Shown: positions 1 through 6,659 of the stretch, one piece after another
Numbering within the stretch: position 1 is the stretch's first letter
Layout: each line of letters begins with the position of its first letter
NCBI GenBank assembly: GCA_011620825.1
Contig: WOYN01000071.1
Span: 1-8,171, forward strand
DNA: 8,171 bases
Direction: 5' to 3'
DNA from: Candidatus Methanomethylophilaceae archaeon
GTDB taxonomy: Archaea; Thermoplasmatota; Thermoplasmata; Methanomassiliicoccales; Methanomethylophilaceae
Translations under genes and position numbers: made by a program
The notes under the pieces: model-generated
What the model saw: the letters and a program-made list of their open reading frames with translations, nothing else
What the model was told of the DNA's origin: nothing
The model's database searches: none

Positions 1-719
1 GCATCGTCTCTGACTCTGCCCATTGGATAGCCGAGATTGTTTTGTTTTCTAAGATATCGGAAAAGAAAGATAATTTATTCTCATGGGGCAACGAATTAAG
101 GACCTTCAACGTCTTTTCACCCGAATACCCCATGAATGTGTACAGTAGCGGGTCATTCTTTCGAACCGTACCGACCAGTACCCAGTTGCCTGTGAACTCC
201 CTCCTCTTGTCCCTCGGGGCCTCCAAAGCCTTCCGGAAGAACGCCGATACCATCCCAGGTCTGAGATTTCCGTATAAGGTCGTTCAGTATCGTCCAGATG
301 GATGTCCTATATTTTGCGGAAAACTCCGATACTTTCTTGCAGGCCTTCAGTTCCGGGATCGATTCGACCGAAAGGGATTCTGTTATGCACTTTGCGATAT
401 AGTTGATGGACCGGCATATCTTTTGAATCCCAGCCTTTCGTTGGTGAATCCATATATGTCTATGAAACCGACACGCCACATCGGAGAGACGAATTCCAGT
501 TGCTGAGGTATCAGAGGGCTAAGTATCGAGCGGGTGTGATCATCGGCAATCTGGACAGTATATATGGCTTTTCCCGTGCCATTTTATCTTCGGAGGCGTC
601 TCAAGATAAAGAAGGACGCGGACCGCAGAATAGCCTGATTCAGCGGATTCCTCGACACTGGCCTTTGCGTAACCGCTGTCCAATCTCTCGTTGAGACGTG
701 CGAAGAATCTATTGAGGCC
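1..719 (-). pseudogene. Decayed minus-strand gene, partial at the left edge, family unknown
   Basis: No intact ORF covers this stretch, but natural-looking peptide can be read on the minus strand if the frame is switched. One frame runs from 719 (NRFFARLNERLDSGY). A second is open from about 583 to 388 and reads VGFIDIYGFTNERLGFKRY before a TAA at 385. The first frame resumes at about 400-255 (SIWTILNDLIRKSQTWDG). The second returns from 253 (MVSAFFRKALEAPRDKRREF) and continues to base 1 without a stop (LLYTFMGYSGEKTLKVLN). The 388 and 253 switches compensate each other, as expected of frameshift mutations in a former gene. The peptide is rich in K, E and aromatic residues and is not low-complexity. 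I do not recognise the family. A transposase or another mobile-element protein is possible but not shown. The gene would continue left of the window. A long plus-strand ORF (3-506) overlaps it, and its S/F/P/C-rich content looks like a shadow. Confidence 0.38.
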
Positions 720-1410
720 CTACATCGGGTGGTGATGAAGGGGTTGGACTGTGCGGCGGTCATCTGTTTCCGGTCTGTCGTCAGTGTGAGGAAGAACATG
801 TACGAGTACGTCCCATCGGCTTTCTCTCAGATATCCTGATCTTTTTGGGAATCCTCGAGAGGTCTGCTCTCTTGAACGATTGGCGCGAGGTCTATTGCGG
901 ATTTCCTCTGCGAGATACGGGTATTGCCATTCTCACCCTCTCTCTCTGTTGTCCGCGTTGAGGAACAGGTTGTAATAATTACATTCGATATGATTTAAAA
1001 GGTCAGGCAATAGACTATAGGATTTATTTTTACAGACAACACATCGTTTTGTAATCGATAGCGGTTGTCCCTGCAAGAAGGAAAGCATCTGGAATCCTTA
1101 TTGTATGATTGTCTGTCAAAGTTCTATCGCGAAAAAGAGGGCATTTTAAAAATCAGAAAAAAGCAGTCTAGGGAGGCGAGAAGAAATAACCCCATCCCGT
1201 TCGCCACTTTCCAACGTCAGCGCTCGGTTATTTTGAATTCAATTTTTCATTTCCGGGCGTTTTCCAATTGATTCTCGCACGGGGACGGTTTTCTTCAGGA
1301 CATGCGACCACTGTGACGGTGCCTTTTAGGAACCCTCGCTTACCGACCCCGAAGACGTTCTCCCTCCGACAGTCGGTAGGCAGTAAAGGCCGCCGAGACA
1401 CGGGAATACC
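720..1410. other. Intergenic region without a supported gene, AT-rich in its middle
   Basis: No convincing coding sequence is seen. Bases 720-960 show only short minus-strand fragments in changing frames (for example SAIDLAPIVQESRPLED), which may be further remains of the decayed gene to the left. Bases 961-1260 are clearly richer in A and T than the rest of the window and contain a perfect 13-base palindrome, TGTAATAATTACA, at 971-983. Two short elements lie just before ppa: TACCGAC (1341-1347) repeated inverted as GTCGGTA (1372-1378), and the tight palindrome CCGACAGTCGG (1366-1376). Either could be an operator or a remnant. A 68-codon TTG-initiated ORF at 1065-1271 has no ribosome site and no recognisable protein. 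Confidence 0.5.
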
Positions 1411-1411
1411 G

Positions 1412-1419
1412 TTAATTAT
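1412..1419 (+). promoter_or_regulatory. TATA-like box of ppa
   Basis: TTAATTAT is centred about 25 bases before the GTG at 1441. Archaeal transcription normally starts about 25 bases after the TATA centre, so the mRNA would begin at or next to the start codon and be leaderless. There is no Shine-Dalgarno sequence before 1441, which agrees with this. The same core, TTAATTAT, precedes the nitroreductase gene. Confidence 0.55.
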
Positions 1420-1440
1420 CATCCCGCATATACCGCGGAT

Positions 1441-1983
1441 GTGGAAAACATATGGCATGACATAGACCCGAGCAGGATATCCCCCGATGATTTCATCGTC
1501 GTGGTGGAGATATCCAAAGGCAGCAAGAACAAGTACGAACTGGACAAGGAGACGGGCCTGATGATATTGGACAGGGTCCTTTACACCTCCACTCACTATC
1601 CGGCCAACTACGGTTTCATTCCCAGGACGTTCGCCGACGACGGCGACCCGTTGGACGCACTGGTGCTGTGCTCCGAGCCCATCGCCCCCATGACGCTGGT
1701 CAGATGCTATCCGATAGGCGCCATAAAGATGATTGACTGCGGCGAGAACGACGAAAAAGTGATAGCGATACCCTTCGGAGATCCGATGTTCAATTCGTAC
1801 ATGGACATTTCGGAGCTTCCGGAACACATATTCAACGAGATGGCCCACTTCTTCACCGTCTACAAGACCCTTGAGAACAAGGAGACGGCAGTCGACGAAG
1901 TGATAGGGTCCGAAGATGTAAGGGCGATAATAAAGCATACCCTCGAGAGCTATAGGAAGCGTTTCGGTCGATCGCATCCCTGA
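1441..1983 (+). CDS. ppa: Inorganic pyrophosphatase, family I
   Basis: This soluble cytoplasmic enzyme hydrolyses pyrophosphate to two phosphates, pulling biosynthetic reactions forward. The protein has 180 residues, a normal length for prokaryotic family I enzymes. The signature DDGDPLDAL supplies the metal-binding aspartates D67, D69 and D72. Other catalytic residues known from the E. coli enzyme are all present: E23, K31, E33, R45, Y53, Y57, D99, D104, K106, Y141 and K142. The stretch STHYPANYGFIPRT is diagnostic. The start is GTG 1441: the opening MENIWHDI matches the conserved N-terminus of archaeal homologues, and a TATA-like box lies about 25 bases upstream. The gene stands alone, with no close co-directional neighbour. 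It ends with TGA. The identification is secure; only the start codon carries slight doubt. Confidence 0.96.
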   Translation: MENIWHDIDPSRISPDDFIVVVEISKGSKNKYELDKETGLMILDRVLYTSTHYPANYGFIPRTFADDGDPLDALVLCSEPIAPMTLVRCYPIGAIKMIDCGENDEKVIAIPFGDPMFNSYMDISELPEHIFNEMAHFFTVYKTLENKETAVDEVIGSEDVRAIIKHTLESYRKRFGRSHP

Positions 1984-2083
1984 GCCGGGACACATCGAGT
2001 CGCATGATCCGCCGAGCCGCCCGGCAGCGCTTTTTCAAGTTCGCCCCGGGATTTTCTCAAATTTCTTCGAACCGAGATATCTA

Positions 2084-2137
2084 GGGCCGGCAAGCCGTAG
2101 CATAAGATACGTCAAGTCCTGCGGAAACAGCCGGCCC
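2084..2137 (+). other. Two-tier GC-rich hairpin downstream of ppa
   Basis: GGGCCGGC (2084-2091) pairs perfectly with GCCGGCCC (2130-2137). Inside, CCGTAG (2095-2100) pairs with CTGCGG (2119-2124) with one G-T pair, leaving an asymmetric internal loop (AAG opposite AAACA) and an 18-base terminal loop. The element starts about 100 bases after the ppa stop. No poly-T tract follows directly, so it is a poor intrinsic terminator. It could be a small structured RNA, part of the ppa 3' untranslated region, or a remnant. I do not recognise a known RNA family. Confidence 0.4.
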
Positions 2138-2187
2138 GATCATCCGGACATGCGGTTTCGAAGGTGCGGTGCATTCGGTATTCGATT

Positions 2188-2233
2188 CTGCTTAACGGTT
2201 CTTAATGCAGCGCTCGAAAAGGCCTTCTTTTTT
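2188..2233 (+). terminator. Possible terminator: hairpin followed by a T6 tract
   Basis: CTGCTTAA (2188-2195) pairs with TTAATGCAG (2202-2210) with one bulged T and a six-base loop. A run of six T's lies at 2228-2233, after the palindrome AAGGCCTT. Archaeal transcription usually ends at T-rich tracts, so this is a plausible end for ppa transcripts. It is about 200 bases past the ppa stop. Confidence 0.35.
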
Positions 2234-2399
2234 AGCCATAAGCTGCATGGACAATTATCATAACCGGTCATAAAAATGCCGGCGAAAAAATCTTAATGAC
2301 AGGCACAAGAATCACCCGCAACATCGCTCCCGGATCTGCCCGATGTCACGACGGCGACGGCGGACAGCGCGGCGACTTTAGATCGATAAGATCGCCGGC

Positions 2400-2785
2400 G
2401 TGACCACGGTCACGAAGACGGTCTTCACATCCGTGTCGGCAGACACCGGCATGGAAAGGCCTGCATTCAAGGACCATTCCGTCGCAACCATAACGGACCC
2501 CTTCCGTCTTGCCGGTAAGACCTTCACGGCGGATGCCGACGACCCACGGTATGGAGCCAAGCATCGCCTCCCGCTCAGGGCAACGACGACCTCGTTCCAT
2601 ATGCAGGGATAATCGCAGCCGTCATCGCGGTCATCGGAGTCGGTGTGATATCATCCATCAGGAGGACTAAGTCGGGAAAAACCTCCACTCAGGGAGATAG
2701 CCCTCGCCGCGGTAACCCGACGGGGGCAAATATCTATCCGAACACTATGAGAATCCCCATCCGCGCAAAACATGCGTTTCTATGA
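2400..2785 (+). pseudogene. Decayed surface-protein gene; C-terminal membrane anchor still readable
   Basis: One frame, open from 2519 to the TGA at 2783, reads a polar stretch (QGNDDLVPY), then a hydrophobic segment (AGIIAAVIAVIGVGVISS, 2603-2656) and a basic end (IRRTKSGKTS). This is the architecture of an exported archaeal protein held by a C-terminal membrane helix, as in the gene at 3801-5816. This frame has no start codon and is closed upstream by TAA at 2516. A different frame is open from 2400 to 2611 (MERPAFKDHSVATITDPF, LAGKTFTADADD) and would encode extracellular sequence that no longer connects to the anchor. I read the two as parts of one gene broken by frameshift and 5' loss. 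The basic, proline- and arginine-rich tail after SGKTS probably lies past the original stop. The function of the lost ectodomain is unknown. Confidence 0.45.
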
Positions 2786-2790
2786 TATCG

Positions 2791-2831
2791 GCGGTCGCGA
2801 AACCGCAGCGTCGGCCCGTCCGGCCGTTTTT
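2791..2831 (+). terminator. Tandem hairpins with a T5 tract
   Basis: The first hairpin is GCGGT (2791-2795) with ACCGC (2802-2806), loop CGCGAA. The second is CGGCC (2812-2816) with GGCCG (2822-2826), loop CGTCC, followed at once by TTTTT (2827-2831). The second has the form of a classical intrinsic terminator. It would end transcription from the decayed gene and insulate the nitroreductase promoter about 40 bases further on. Confidence 0.5.
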
Positions 2832-2869
2832 AAGAAGACTGGTATTGCCGATACCGGCCTAAGAAACGA

Positions 2870-2878
2870 TTAATTATA
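2870..2878 (+). promoter_or_regulatory. TATA-like box of the nitroreductase gene
   Basis: TTAATTATA is centred at about 2874, predicting transcription start near 2900, a few bases before ATG 2907. It lies upstream of GTG 2886 by too little for that codon to be transcribed, so it argues for ATG 2907 as the start. Confidence 0.5.
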
Positions 2879-2906
2879 GAGAAGCGTGTATGCGGTACGT
2901 GAGAAA

Positions 2907-3551
2907 ATGGAACTGAGGGAGATCGTATCGGCACGCAGGTCGTATTACGGCCTGGGACGCAACGTGGGAACAAGCGATGAAGATATCATCAGCGCCATAG
3001 AGGATGCGGTCAAATATACGCCATCAGCCTACAATTCACAGAGCCAGTGCGTTGCCGTTATGCTCGGTTCCGAGCACGAGGAGCTATGGGGGATAGTAGA
3101 GGCGGCCCTCAGGAGGAAGATCGGGGACCAGCGTTACCAAGGACCCACCGAGGAGAAGATCTCGCGCTTCAGGTCCGCTTACGGAACCGTGCTGTTTTTC
3201 GATAACATGACAAGGACATGCGAGATGGGCGACAGTCATCCTTCCAATGTGGGAAATTTCCCTGTTTGGGCGCAGCAGTCCTCGGGAATGCTCCAGTATG
3301 TCGTCTGGACCATGCTGGAGGACATGGGGCTCGGAGCATCGGTCCAGCACTACAATCCGCTGATCGACAAACAGATAAGGGAGAGATGGAGCCTGCCGTC
3401 GGATTGGAAGCTGATCGCGCAGATGCCCTTCGGGAGCATCGAGTCCCCCGCAGGAGAAAGGTCTCTCGAACCCATCGGGGAGAGGTTGAAGATCTTCAGG
3501 GGCAGGGAATTGAACAGGGAACAAGACGAGCGGGCCGGGACGCCGAATTAA
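2907..3551 (+). CDS. Nitroreductase family protein, Frm2-like (FMN oxidoreductase)
   Basis: This is an FMN-dependent NAD(P)H oxidoreductase of the nitroreductase fold, in the Frm2/Hbn1-like subgroup. Such proteins reduce nitro or quinone compounds in the cytoplasm; the physiological substrate here cannot be read from sequence. Counting from ATG 2907 the protein has 214 residues. Family marks seen are ARRSYY (9-14), with the arginines that usually contact the FMN phosphate; TPSAYNSQS (38-46); YGTVLFFD (92-99); FPVWAQQSSGMLQ (118-130); GLGASVQHYNPLID (141-154); and WKLIAQMPFG (167-176). These match the Frm2-like pattern rather than the NfsA or NfsB types. An in-frame GTG at 2886 would add seven residues, but it lies too close to the TATA-like box. 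No partner gene is adjacent, so it is probably monocistronic. It stops with TAA. Confidence 0.9.
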   Translation: MELREIVSARRSYYGLGRNVGTSDEDIISAIEDAVKYTPSAYNSQSQCVAVMLGSEHEELWGIVEAALRRKIGDQRYQGPTEEKISRFRSAYGTVLFFDNMTRTCEMGDSHPSNVGNFPVWAQQSSGMLQYVVWTMLEDMGLGASVQHYNPLIDKQIRERWSLPSDWKLIAQMPFGSIESPAGERSLEPIGERLKIFRGRELNREQDERAGTPN

Positions 3552-3800
3552 GGACACTTAAACTTATTTCAATGAGCCTGTAATCCGGTCTGTTGATCTC
3601 TCCACAGACACATACTTTCTTACCGGTCGAAGCCCCCGCCCCGGGATGATCATCGCATCCAACCACTTAAGTGGCCAGAGGACCTTGCAATGGAAGGAGC
3701 CAGATGCTTTTATTTGAAATAACATTGAAACTTAAAGTCACAACAGGCCCTCAATCTGCTTTAAGTACATTTAATCCGCTACTATATCAAAACACTATAT
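3552..3800 (+). promoter_or_regulatory. Upstream region of the surface-protein gene with repeated ACTTAA sites
   Basis: ACTTAA occurs at 3556-3561, inside the perfect 12-base palindrome CCACTTAAGTGG at 3663-3674, at 3730-3735, and in reverse orientation at 3761-3766. The palindrome looks like a binding site for a dimeric regulator. AT-rich stretches at 3768-3776 (CATTTAATC) and 3781-3789 (ACTATATCA) are TATA-box candidates. The first would give a leaderless transcript from GTG 3801; the second would favour a later start. There is no clear terminator for the nitroreductase gene in this gap. Confidence 0.4.
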
Positions 3801-5816
3801 GTGTTCGGGGGGAAGAAGTTGAACTTGAAAATTGTAATGGCGGTTCTGATCGCGGCCTTCATGGTGGTGCCGTTCGCCGCTTCGACGGACTACGTGACGG
3901 CCGCCGTTGAGGATGAAGAGACACCGGGTATGGCCGTAGGCGATGCCTGGGGAGCTGATTACTCTGCCGACAAGGACGACCTGATCGAATTGTTGCTCGA
4001 CGGCGAAGAGGTGCCTCCAGAGGATCAGGATACGTATGACTCCATCTATGAAGCCATAGATAAAGCGAATCTTGACGCGGCACTGATAATCGAGGTCATT
4101 CGTGCCGATGAAAGCGGATACACCATCTCCGTCGACGGCGGAATTCTCATCGAGCTGTCCGTCGGATTCGATGACGAGATCGAAGTCGGCGATGAAATGT
4201 ACGATCTGAATGCCGATGCATCCTTGAAGGCGGTCGTCGTTTTCCAGGGCCTGGTGAACCTTGATGCGGACTGCAACGTGACGAGCGTCGACGTGACGAT
4301 CGACGCCTACATAGACGCGGAACTGACGACGAACTTCAGTATAATGAATTATATCGAGCTTATGAACGATGAGACGGGGGAGATGGAGTTCGGATATGTC
4401 TTCACAGAAACCGACAACACTTCGGAGCTGAGGGCGGGATTGTCTGTCAGTTACAGCATGTACTCTACCGGAGACTCGGGATTGACCACGATTGAAGAGC
4501 TGGACGATGTGAGTTACATACTCACGCTCGACGGCAAGCAATCTGTGGTCGCATCGGTGTTCGCCAACATCGACGGTGAAATCGCCGAGGCGCTGATAAA
4601 CTCGATGCCCGAGGATTCCGACTACAGTGACTTCATCATCGACGAAGACACGGTCCAGGCCAGTATGACAATGGGTGACACCGAGGTAACGGACATGGAG
4701 TTCTCGTTGCTGGCCGAACGGGACGGCGATAACGGAGACGGGACGTTCGGGTACGATTTCTATCTCAATGATATGCACCTCGGAACGATGGATCTGAGTC
4801 CGGACGACCTGCCTTACTATGAATCGATTGCCGATATAGAGGTGGACCCGGATTTCGAATACTATCTCGACAGCACGGAGAAGGGCGAAGTACGTGGCGC
4901 TTTCAAAGATATACTGTCCGCCTATAACAGATCCGCATCCGGCCTGAATTTCACCGTCACTTACGATGTCGATGGAATCGAGACCGTACAGACGGTAGGA
5001 TTCAATAAATTCGTCAACCCTCCGGCGGTTCCGGACAAGATTGACGGAGAAAGCACCATGAAGTGCGTGGGATGGATGACAGAGGACGGTCTCGAGTGGA
5101 ATGCCGGTTGGGGAGTGAAGGGGGACCTCACTCTGTACCCGGTGTACGCCGAGGAGTTCACCGACGTGAGCGAACTGATGGCATACATGGCATCGGGAGC
5201 GTCTGATAATCCCGCCTACGGGCACATCAGGATCGACGGTGCGGACGGCCTTGCGGACTTCCTCAGTTCCGGGGATTTCGGATTCTACGGAACTCTGTAT
5301 GTGGACGTGTACGACGATGACGGCAAATATCTCTTCTCGTGGACGATCTTCAACGACGGCACAGCTCTCGATCCTGACACGGTGATGGACTTGAACATAG
5401 TCAGCGAAGAGCTCACCGACGAAGATCTGGAGGCGCTGTCTGATCACCTCCTCTCCGGAGAGACCAGCTTCATGTACATCGACTTCGCGGCATCCGGACT
5501 GATGCCCGGCAAGACCACGGTGACCTATAACGTCGGCGACAAGTTCGCAGACGGAACGGCCCTGCAGATCTACTATGTCATAACCGACGTAGACGGCAAC
5601 ATCATAGGTCTGGAGCCTGTAAGGAACGCTACCGTCGTAGACGGAAAGGTGACTTTCGACCTCGACCACTGCTCAGGCTACGTGCTTTCTGCCATCTCGG
5701 TGCCGGACTCGGCCGATGACAACACGATGCTCTACATCGGAATAGCCGTCGCTGCGATAATTATAGTCGTTGCCGCGGCCGTGCTGTTGCTGCGCCGCAA
5801 GTCAGGAAGCGCCTAA
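3801..5816 (+). CDS. Large acidic surface protein with InlB-like repeat and C-terminal membrane anchor
   Basis: This is a predicted exported protein of 671 residues held to the outer face of the membrane; its ligand or role is unknown. A signal peptide is visible at about 5-28: lysines, then a hydrophobic core (IVMAVLIAAFMVVPFAAS). The ectodomain is strongly acidic and mostly beta-like. Residues 383-450 match the InlB B-repeat (Listeria-Bacteroides repeat) pattern, with FTVTYDVDG at the start, a central GWMTEDG and LTLYPVY at the end. Residues 571-632 look like a further beta domain ending in VTFDLDHCSGYVLSAI, a pattern common next to the anchor in such proteins. A 21-residue membrane helix spans about 644-664, followed by RRKSGSA. 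The start is uncertain: GTG 3801, TTG 3819 (with a G-run before it) and ATG 3837 are possible, all leaving most of the signal. It resembles bacterial adhesins in part, so an adhesion role is inference only. Confidence 0.85.
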   Translation: MFGGKKLNLKIVMAVLIAAFMVVPFAASTDYVTAAVEDEETPGMAVGDAWGADYSADKDDLIELLLDGEEVPPEDQDTYDSIYEAIDKANLDAALIIEVIRADESGYTISVDGGILIELSVGFDDEIEVGDEMYDLNADASLKAVVVFQGLVNLDADCNVTSVDVTIDAYIDAELTTNFSIMNYIELMNDETGEMEFGYVFTETDNTSELRAGLSVSYSMYSTGDSGLTTIEELDDVSYILTLDGKQSVVASVFANIDGEIAEALINSMPEDSDYSDFIIDEDTVQASMTMGDTEVTDMEFSLLAERDGDNGDGTFGYDFYLNDMHLGTMDLSPDDLPYYESIADIEVDPDFEYYLDSTEKGEVRGAFKDILSAYNRSASGLNFTVTYDVDGIETVQTVGFNKFVNPPAVPDKIDGESTMKCVGWMTEDGLEWNAGWGVKGDLTLYPVYAEEFTDVSELMAYMASGASDNPAYGHIRIDGADGLADFLSSGDFGFYGTLYVDVYDDDGKYLFSWTIFNDGTALDPDTVMDLNIVSEELTDEDLEALSDHLLSGETSFMYIDFAASGLMPGKTTVTYNVGDKFADGTALQIYYVITDVDGNIIGLEPVRNATVVDGKVTFDLDHCSGYVLSAISVPDSADDNTMLYIGIAVAAIIIVVAAAVLLLRRKSGSA

Positions 5817-5826
5817 ACCCTAAAAA

Positions 5827-5844
5827 CCGGGGCTCAGGCCCCGG
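5827..5844. terminator. Bidirectional terminator hairpin between convergent genes
   Basis: CCGGGGC (5827-5833) and GCCCCGG (5838-5844) form a perfect seven-pair stem with loop TCAG. Read on the minus strand, the stem is followed at once by TTTTT, so it is an ideal terminator for the 5834-6334 gene, whose TGA stop (5836-5834) is in the loop. On the plus strand the stem lies 10 bases after the surface-protein stop and is followed by the T-rich CTTTATTTT, so it may work in both directions. Confidence 0.7.
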
Positions 5845-6334
5845 CATCATCTTTATTTTCGATCTTGGAGATCCTTCTTATCAATCCACGGTACGACTCA
5901 TACTCTCTGCTGGCTTCCCGATGCAGGGAGTTCGCTTTGATTTTTATGTCATAGGCTCTCTTCTTGCACTCTTCCGCTTCCCTCTCCAGCCTGATGCGCT
6001 GAGATTCGGCGCGTTTTTCTCTTACGCGCATTCCTTTCGCAGACTGAGAGTGCATATGCATCTGGTTCCTCTCGTTGCTGAGGTCCAGCGCATCCCTGCT
6101 CTTCCTGTCGTCATGGCGGGATTTCCAGGCGTTGGCCTTGTCTTCGGAGTTGGCGGCCTCCCGTGCGCATTCGTCCCTCATCTTTAACGAGTTAGATGCT
6201 CTAGCGGAGAGGTTCTTGGCCTTTTTTACGAGTGCAGAATGCTCCCTCATAAGACGATCGGCCTCTCCCGAAAGATCGTCGGCGGACGCTCTGCGCTCCT
6301 CCGCTTCTTTTTTCAGGTCTGCAAGCCCGTCCAT
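5834..6334 (-). CDS. Coiled-coil protein of unknown function
   Basis: The protein has 166 residues, is very rich in E, K, R, D, S and A, and has no proline at all, which fits one long continuous helix and a coiled coil. Heptad-like spacing of L, A, I and M appears from about residue 4 (LADLKKEAEERR) through the C-terminal SYRGLIRRISKIEN. There are two cysteines (in MRDECAREA and EAEECKKRA) and one tryptophan. No signal peptide or membrane segment is seen, so it is probably cytoplasmic. I recognise no named family. The start at 6334 is supported by a TATA-like box centred 26 bases upstream, giving a leaderless mRNA. It faces the surface-protein gene tail to tail and is divergent from the 6408 gene. 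Its last codons form one arm of the shared terminator. Confidence 0.75.
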   Translation of the reverse strand: MDGLADLKKEAEERRASADDLSGEADRLMREHSALVKKAKNLSARASNSLKMRDECAREAANSEDKANAWKSRHDDRKSRDALDLSNERNQMHMHSQSAKGMRVREKRAESQRIRLEREAEECKKRAYDIKIKANSLHREASREYESYRGLIRRISKIENKDDAGA

Positions 6335-6355
6335 GGTCCAAGATGACGATATCGG

Positions 6356-6363
6356 ATTTAACT
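6356..6363 (-). promoter_or_regulatory. TATA-like box of the coiled-coil gene
   Basis: On the minus strand this reads AGTTAAAT and is centred about 26 bases before ATG 6334. Transcription would start at the start codon, and no ribosome site is present before it. Confidence 0.4.
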
Positions 6364-6379
6364 TTGACCTGCAAAATGG

Positions 6380-6385
6380 TTTATC
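6380..6385 (+). promoter_or_regulatory. TATA-like box of the 83-residue Cys-rich gene
   Basis: TTTATC is centred about 25 bases before ATG 6408, again fitting a leaderless mRNA. With the minus-strand box at 6356-6363 it makes a compact divergent promoter in the 73-base gap. Confidence 0.35.
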
Positions 6386-6407
6386 GGAAACCGCGTATAC
6401 ATGTCAC

Positions 6408-6659
6408 ATGACCGACGATAGCTACAAAAGGTGCAAATCGTGCCGCTTCTGCATTCATTCCGACACTATTTGGAAATGTTATTTCACGGGAATGGACAAC
6501 GGGCCCGAAGGAAGATGTGCCAGATACAGGCCCGGAATATGCGAGAGCTGCAATTATTACAAATTAACCGACGGAAAGGAATTCTGCAATGCCACTTCGA
6601 GGGAGACCATATGTTTCGACGTATGTCCCCTCTATGAGCCAGGCTTCAGGTCAGGATGA
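6408..6659 (+). CDS. Small protein of two tandem four-cysteine modules (probable metal binder)
   Basis: The protein has 83 residues with ten cysteines. Residues 9-44 and 45-80 are two copies of a 36-residue unit with identical spacing: C-x2-C-x11-C-x12-C-x2-Y-x-P-G. The key residues are C9, C12, C24, C37, Y40, P42, G43 in the first copy and C45, C48, C60, C73, Y76, P78, G79 in the second. C15 and C69 are extra. Four regularly spaced cysteines per unit suggest a zinc-ribbon or similar metal site, two sites per protein; this is inferred from spacing only. No signal peptide is seen. ATG 6408 is chosen because a TATA-like box lies about 25 bases upstream and the reading frame before it is the shadow of the divergent gene. 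Its last nine bases overlap the end of the convergent 6651-7622 gene. Family not recognised. Confidence 0.75.
   Translation: MTDDSYKRCKSCRFCIHSDTIWKCYFTGMDNGPEGRCARYRPGICESCNYYKLTDGKEFCNATSRETICFDVCPLYEPGFRSG

Noticed and set aside
3..506. A plus-strand ORF open from the left edge to 506
   Set aside because: It is long for chance, but its protein is rich in S, F, P, L and C like a shadow, and the minus strand gives more natural peptide. It is kept only as an alternative in the pseudogene entry.
1065..1271. A 68-codon ORF starting with TTG
   Set aside because: There is no ribosome site and no recognisable protein, and it runs through AT-rich non-coding DNA.
1228..1995. A 255-codon minus-strand ORF across ppa
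   Set aside because: It is antisense to a gene with all catalytic residues intact. The part beyond ppa (1228-1440) reads FLKGTVTVVACPEENRP, which looks fairly natural, but there is no start or domain to support a separate gene.
3795..5669. A 624-codon minus-strand ORF antisense to the surface-protein gene
   Set aside because: It is exactly covered by a gene with signal peptide, repeat domain and membrane anchor. Its V/H/R/I-rich content is what GAC, GAT and other acidic codons give when read backwards.
6075..6407. Extension of the 83-residue Cys-rich protein to a 194-residue ORF
   Set aside because: The added part is antisense to the coiled-coil gene, is S/F/A-rich, and a TATA-like box lies within it just before ATG 6408.
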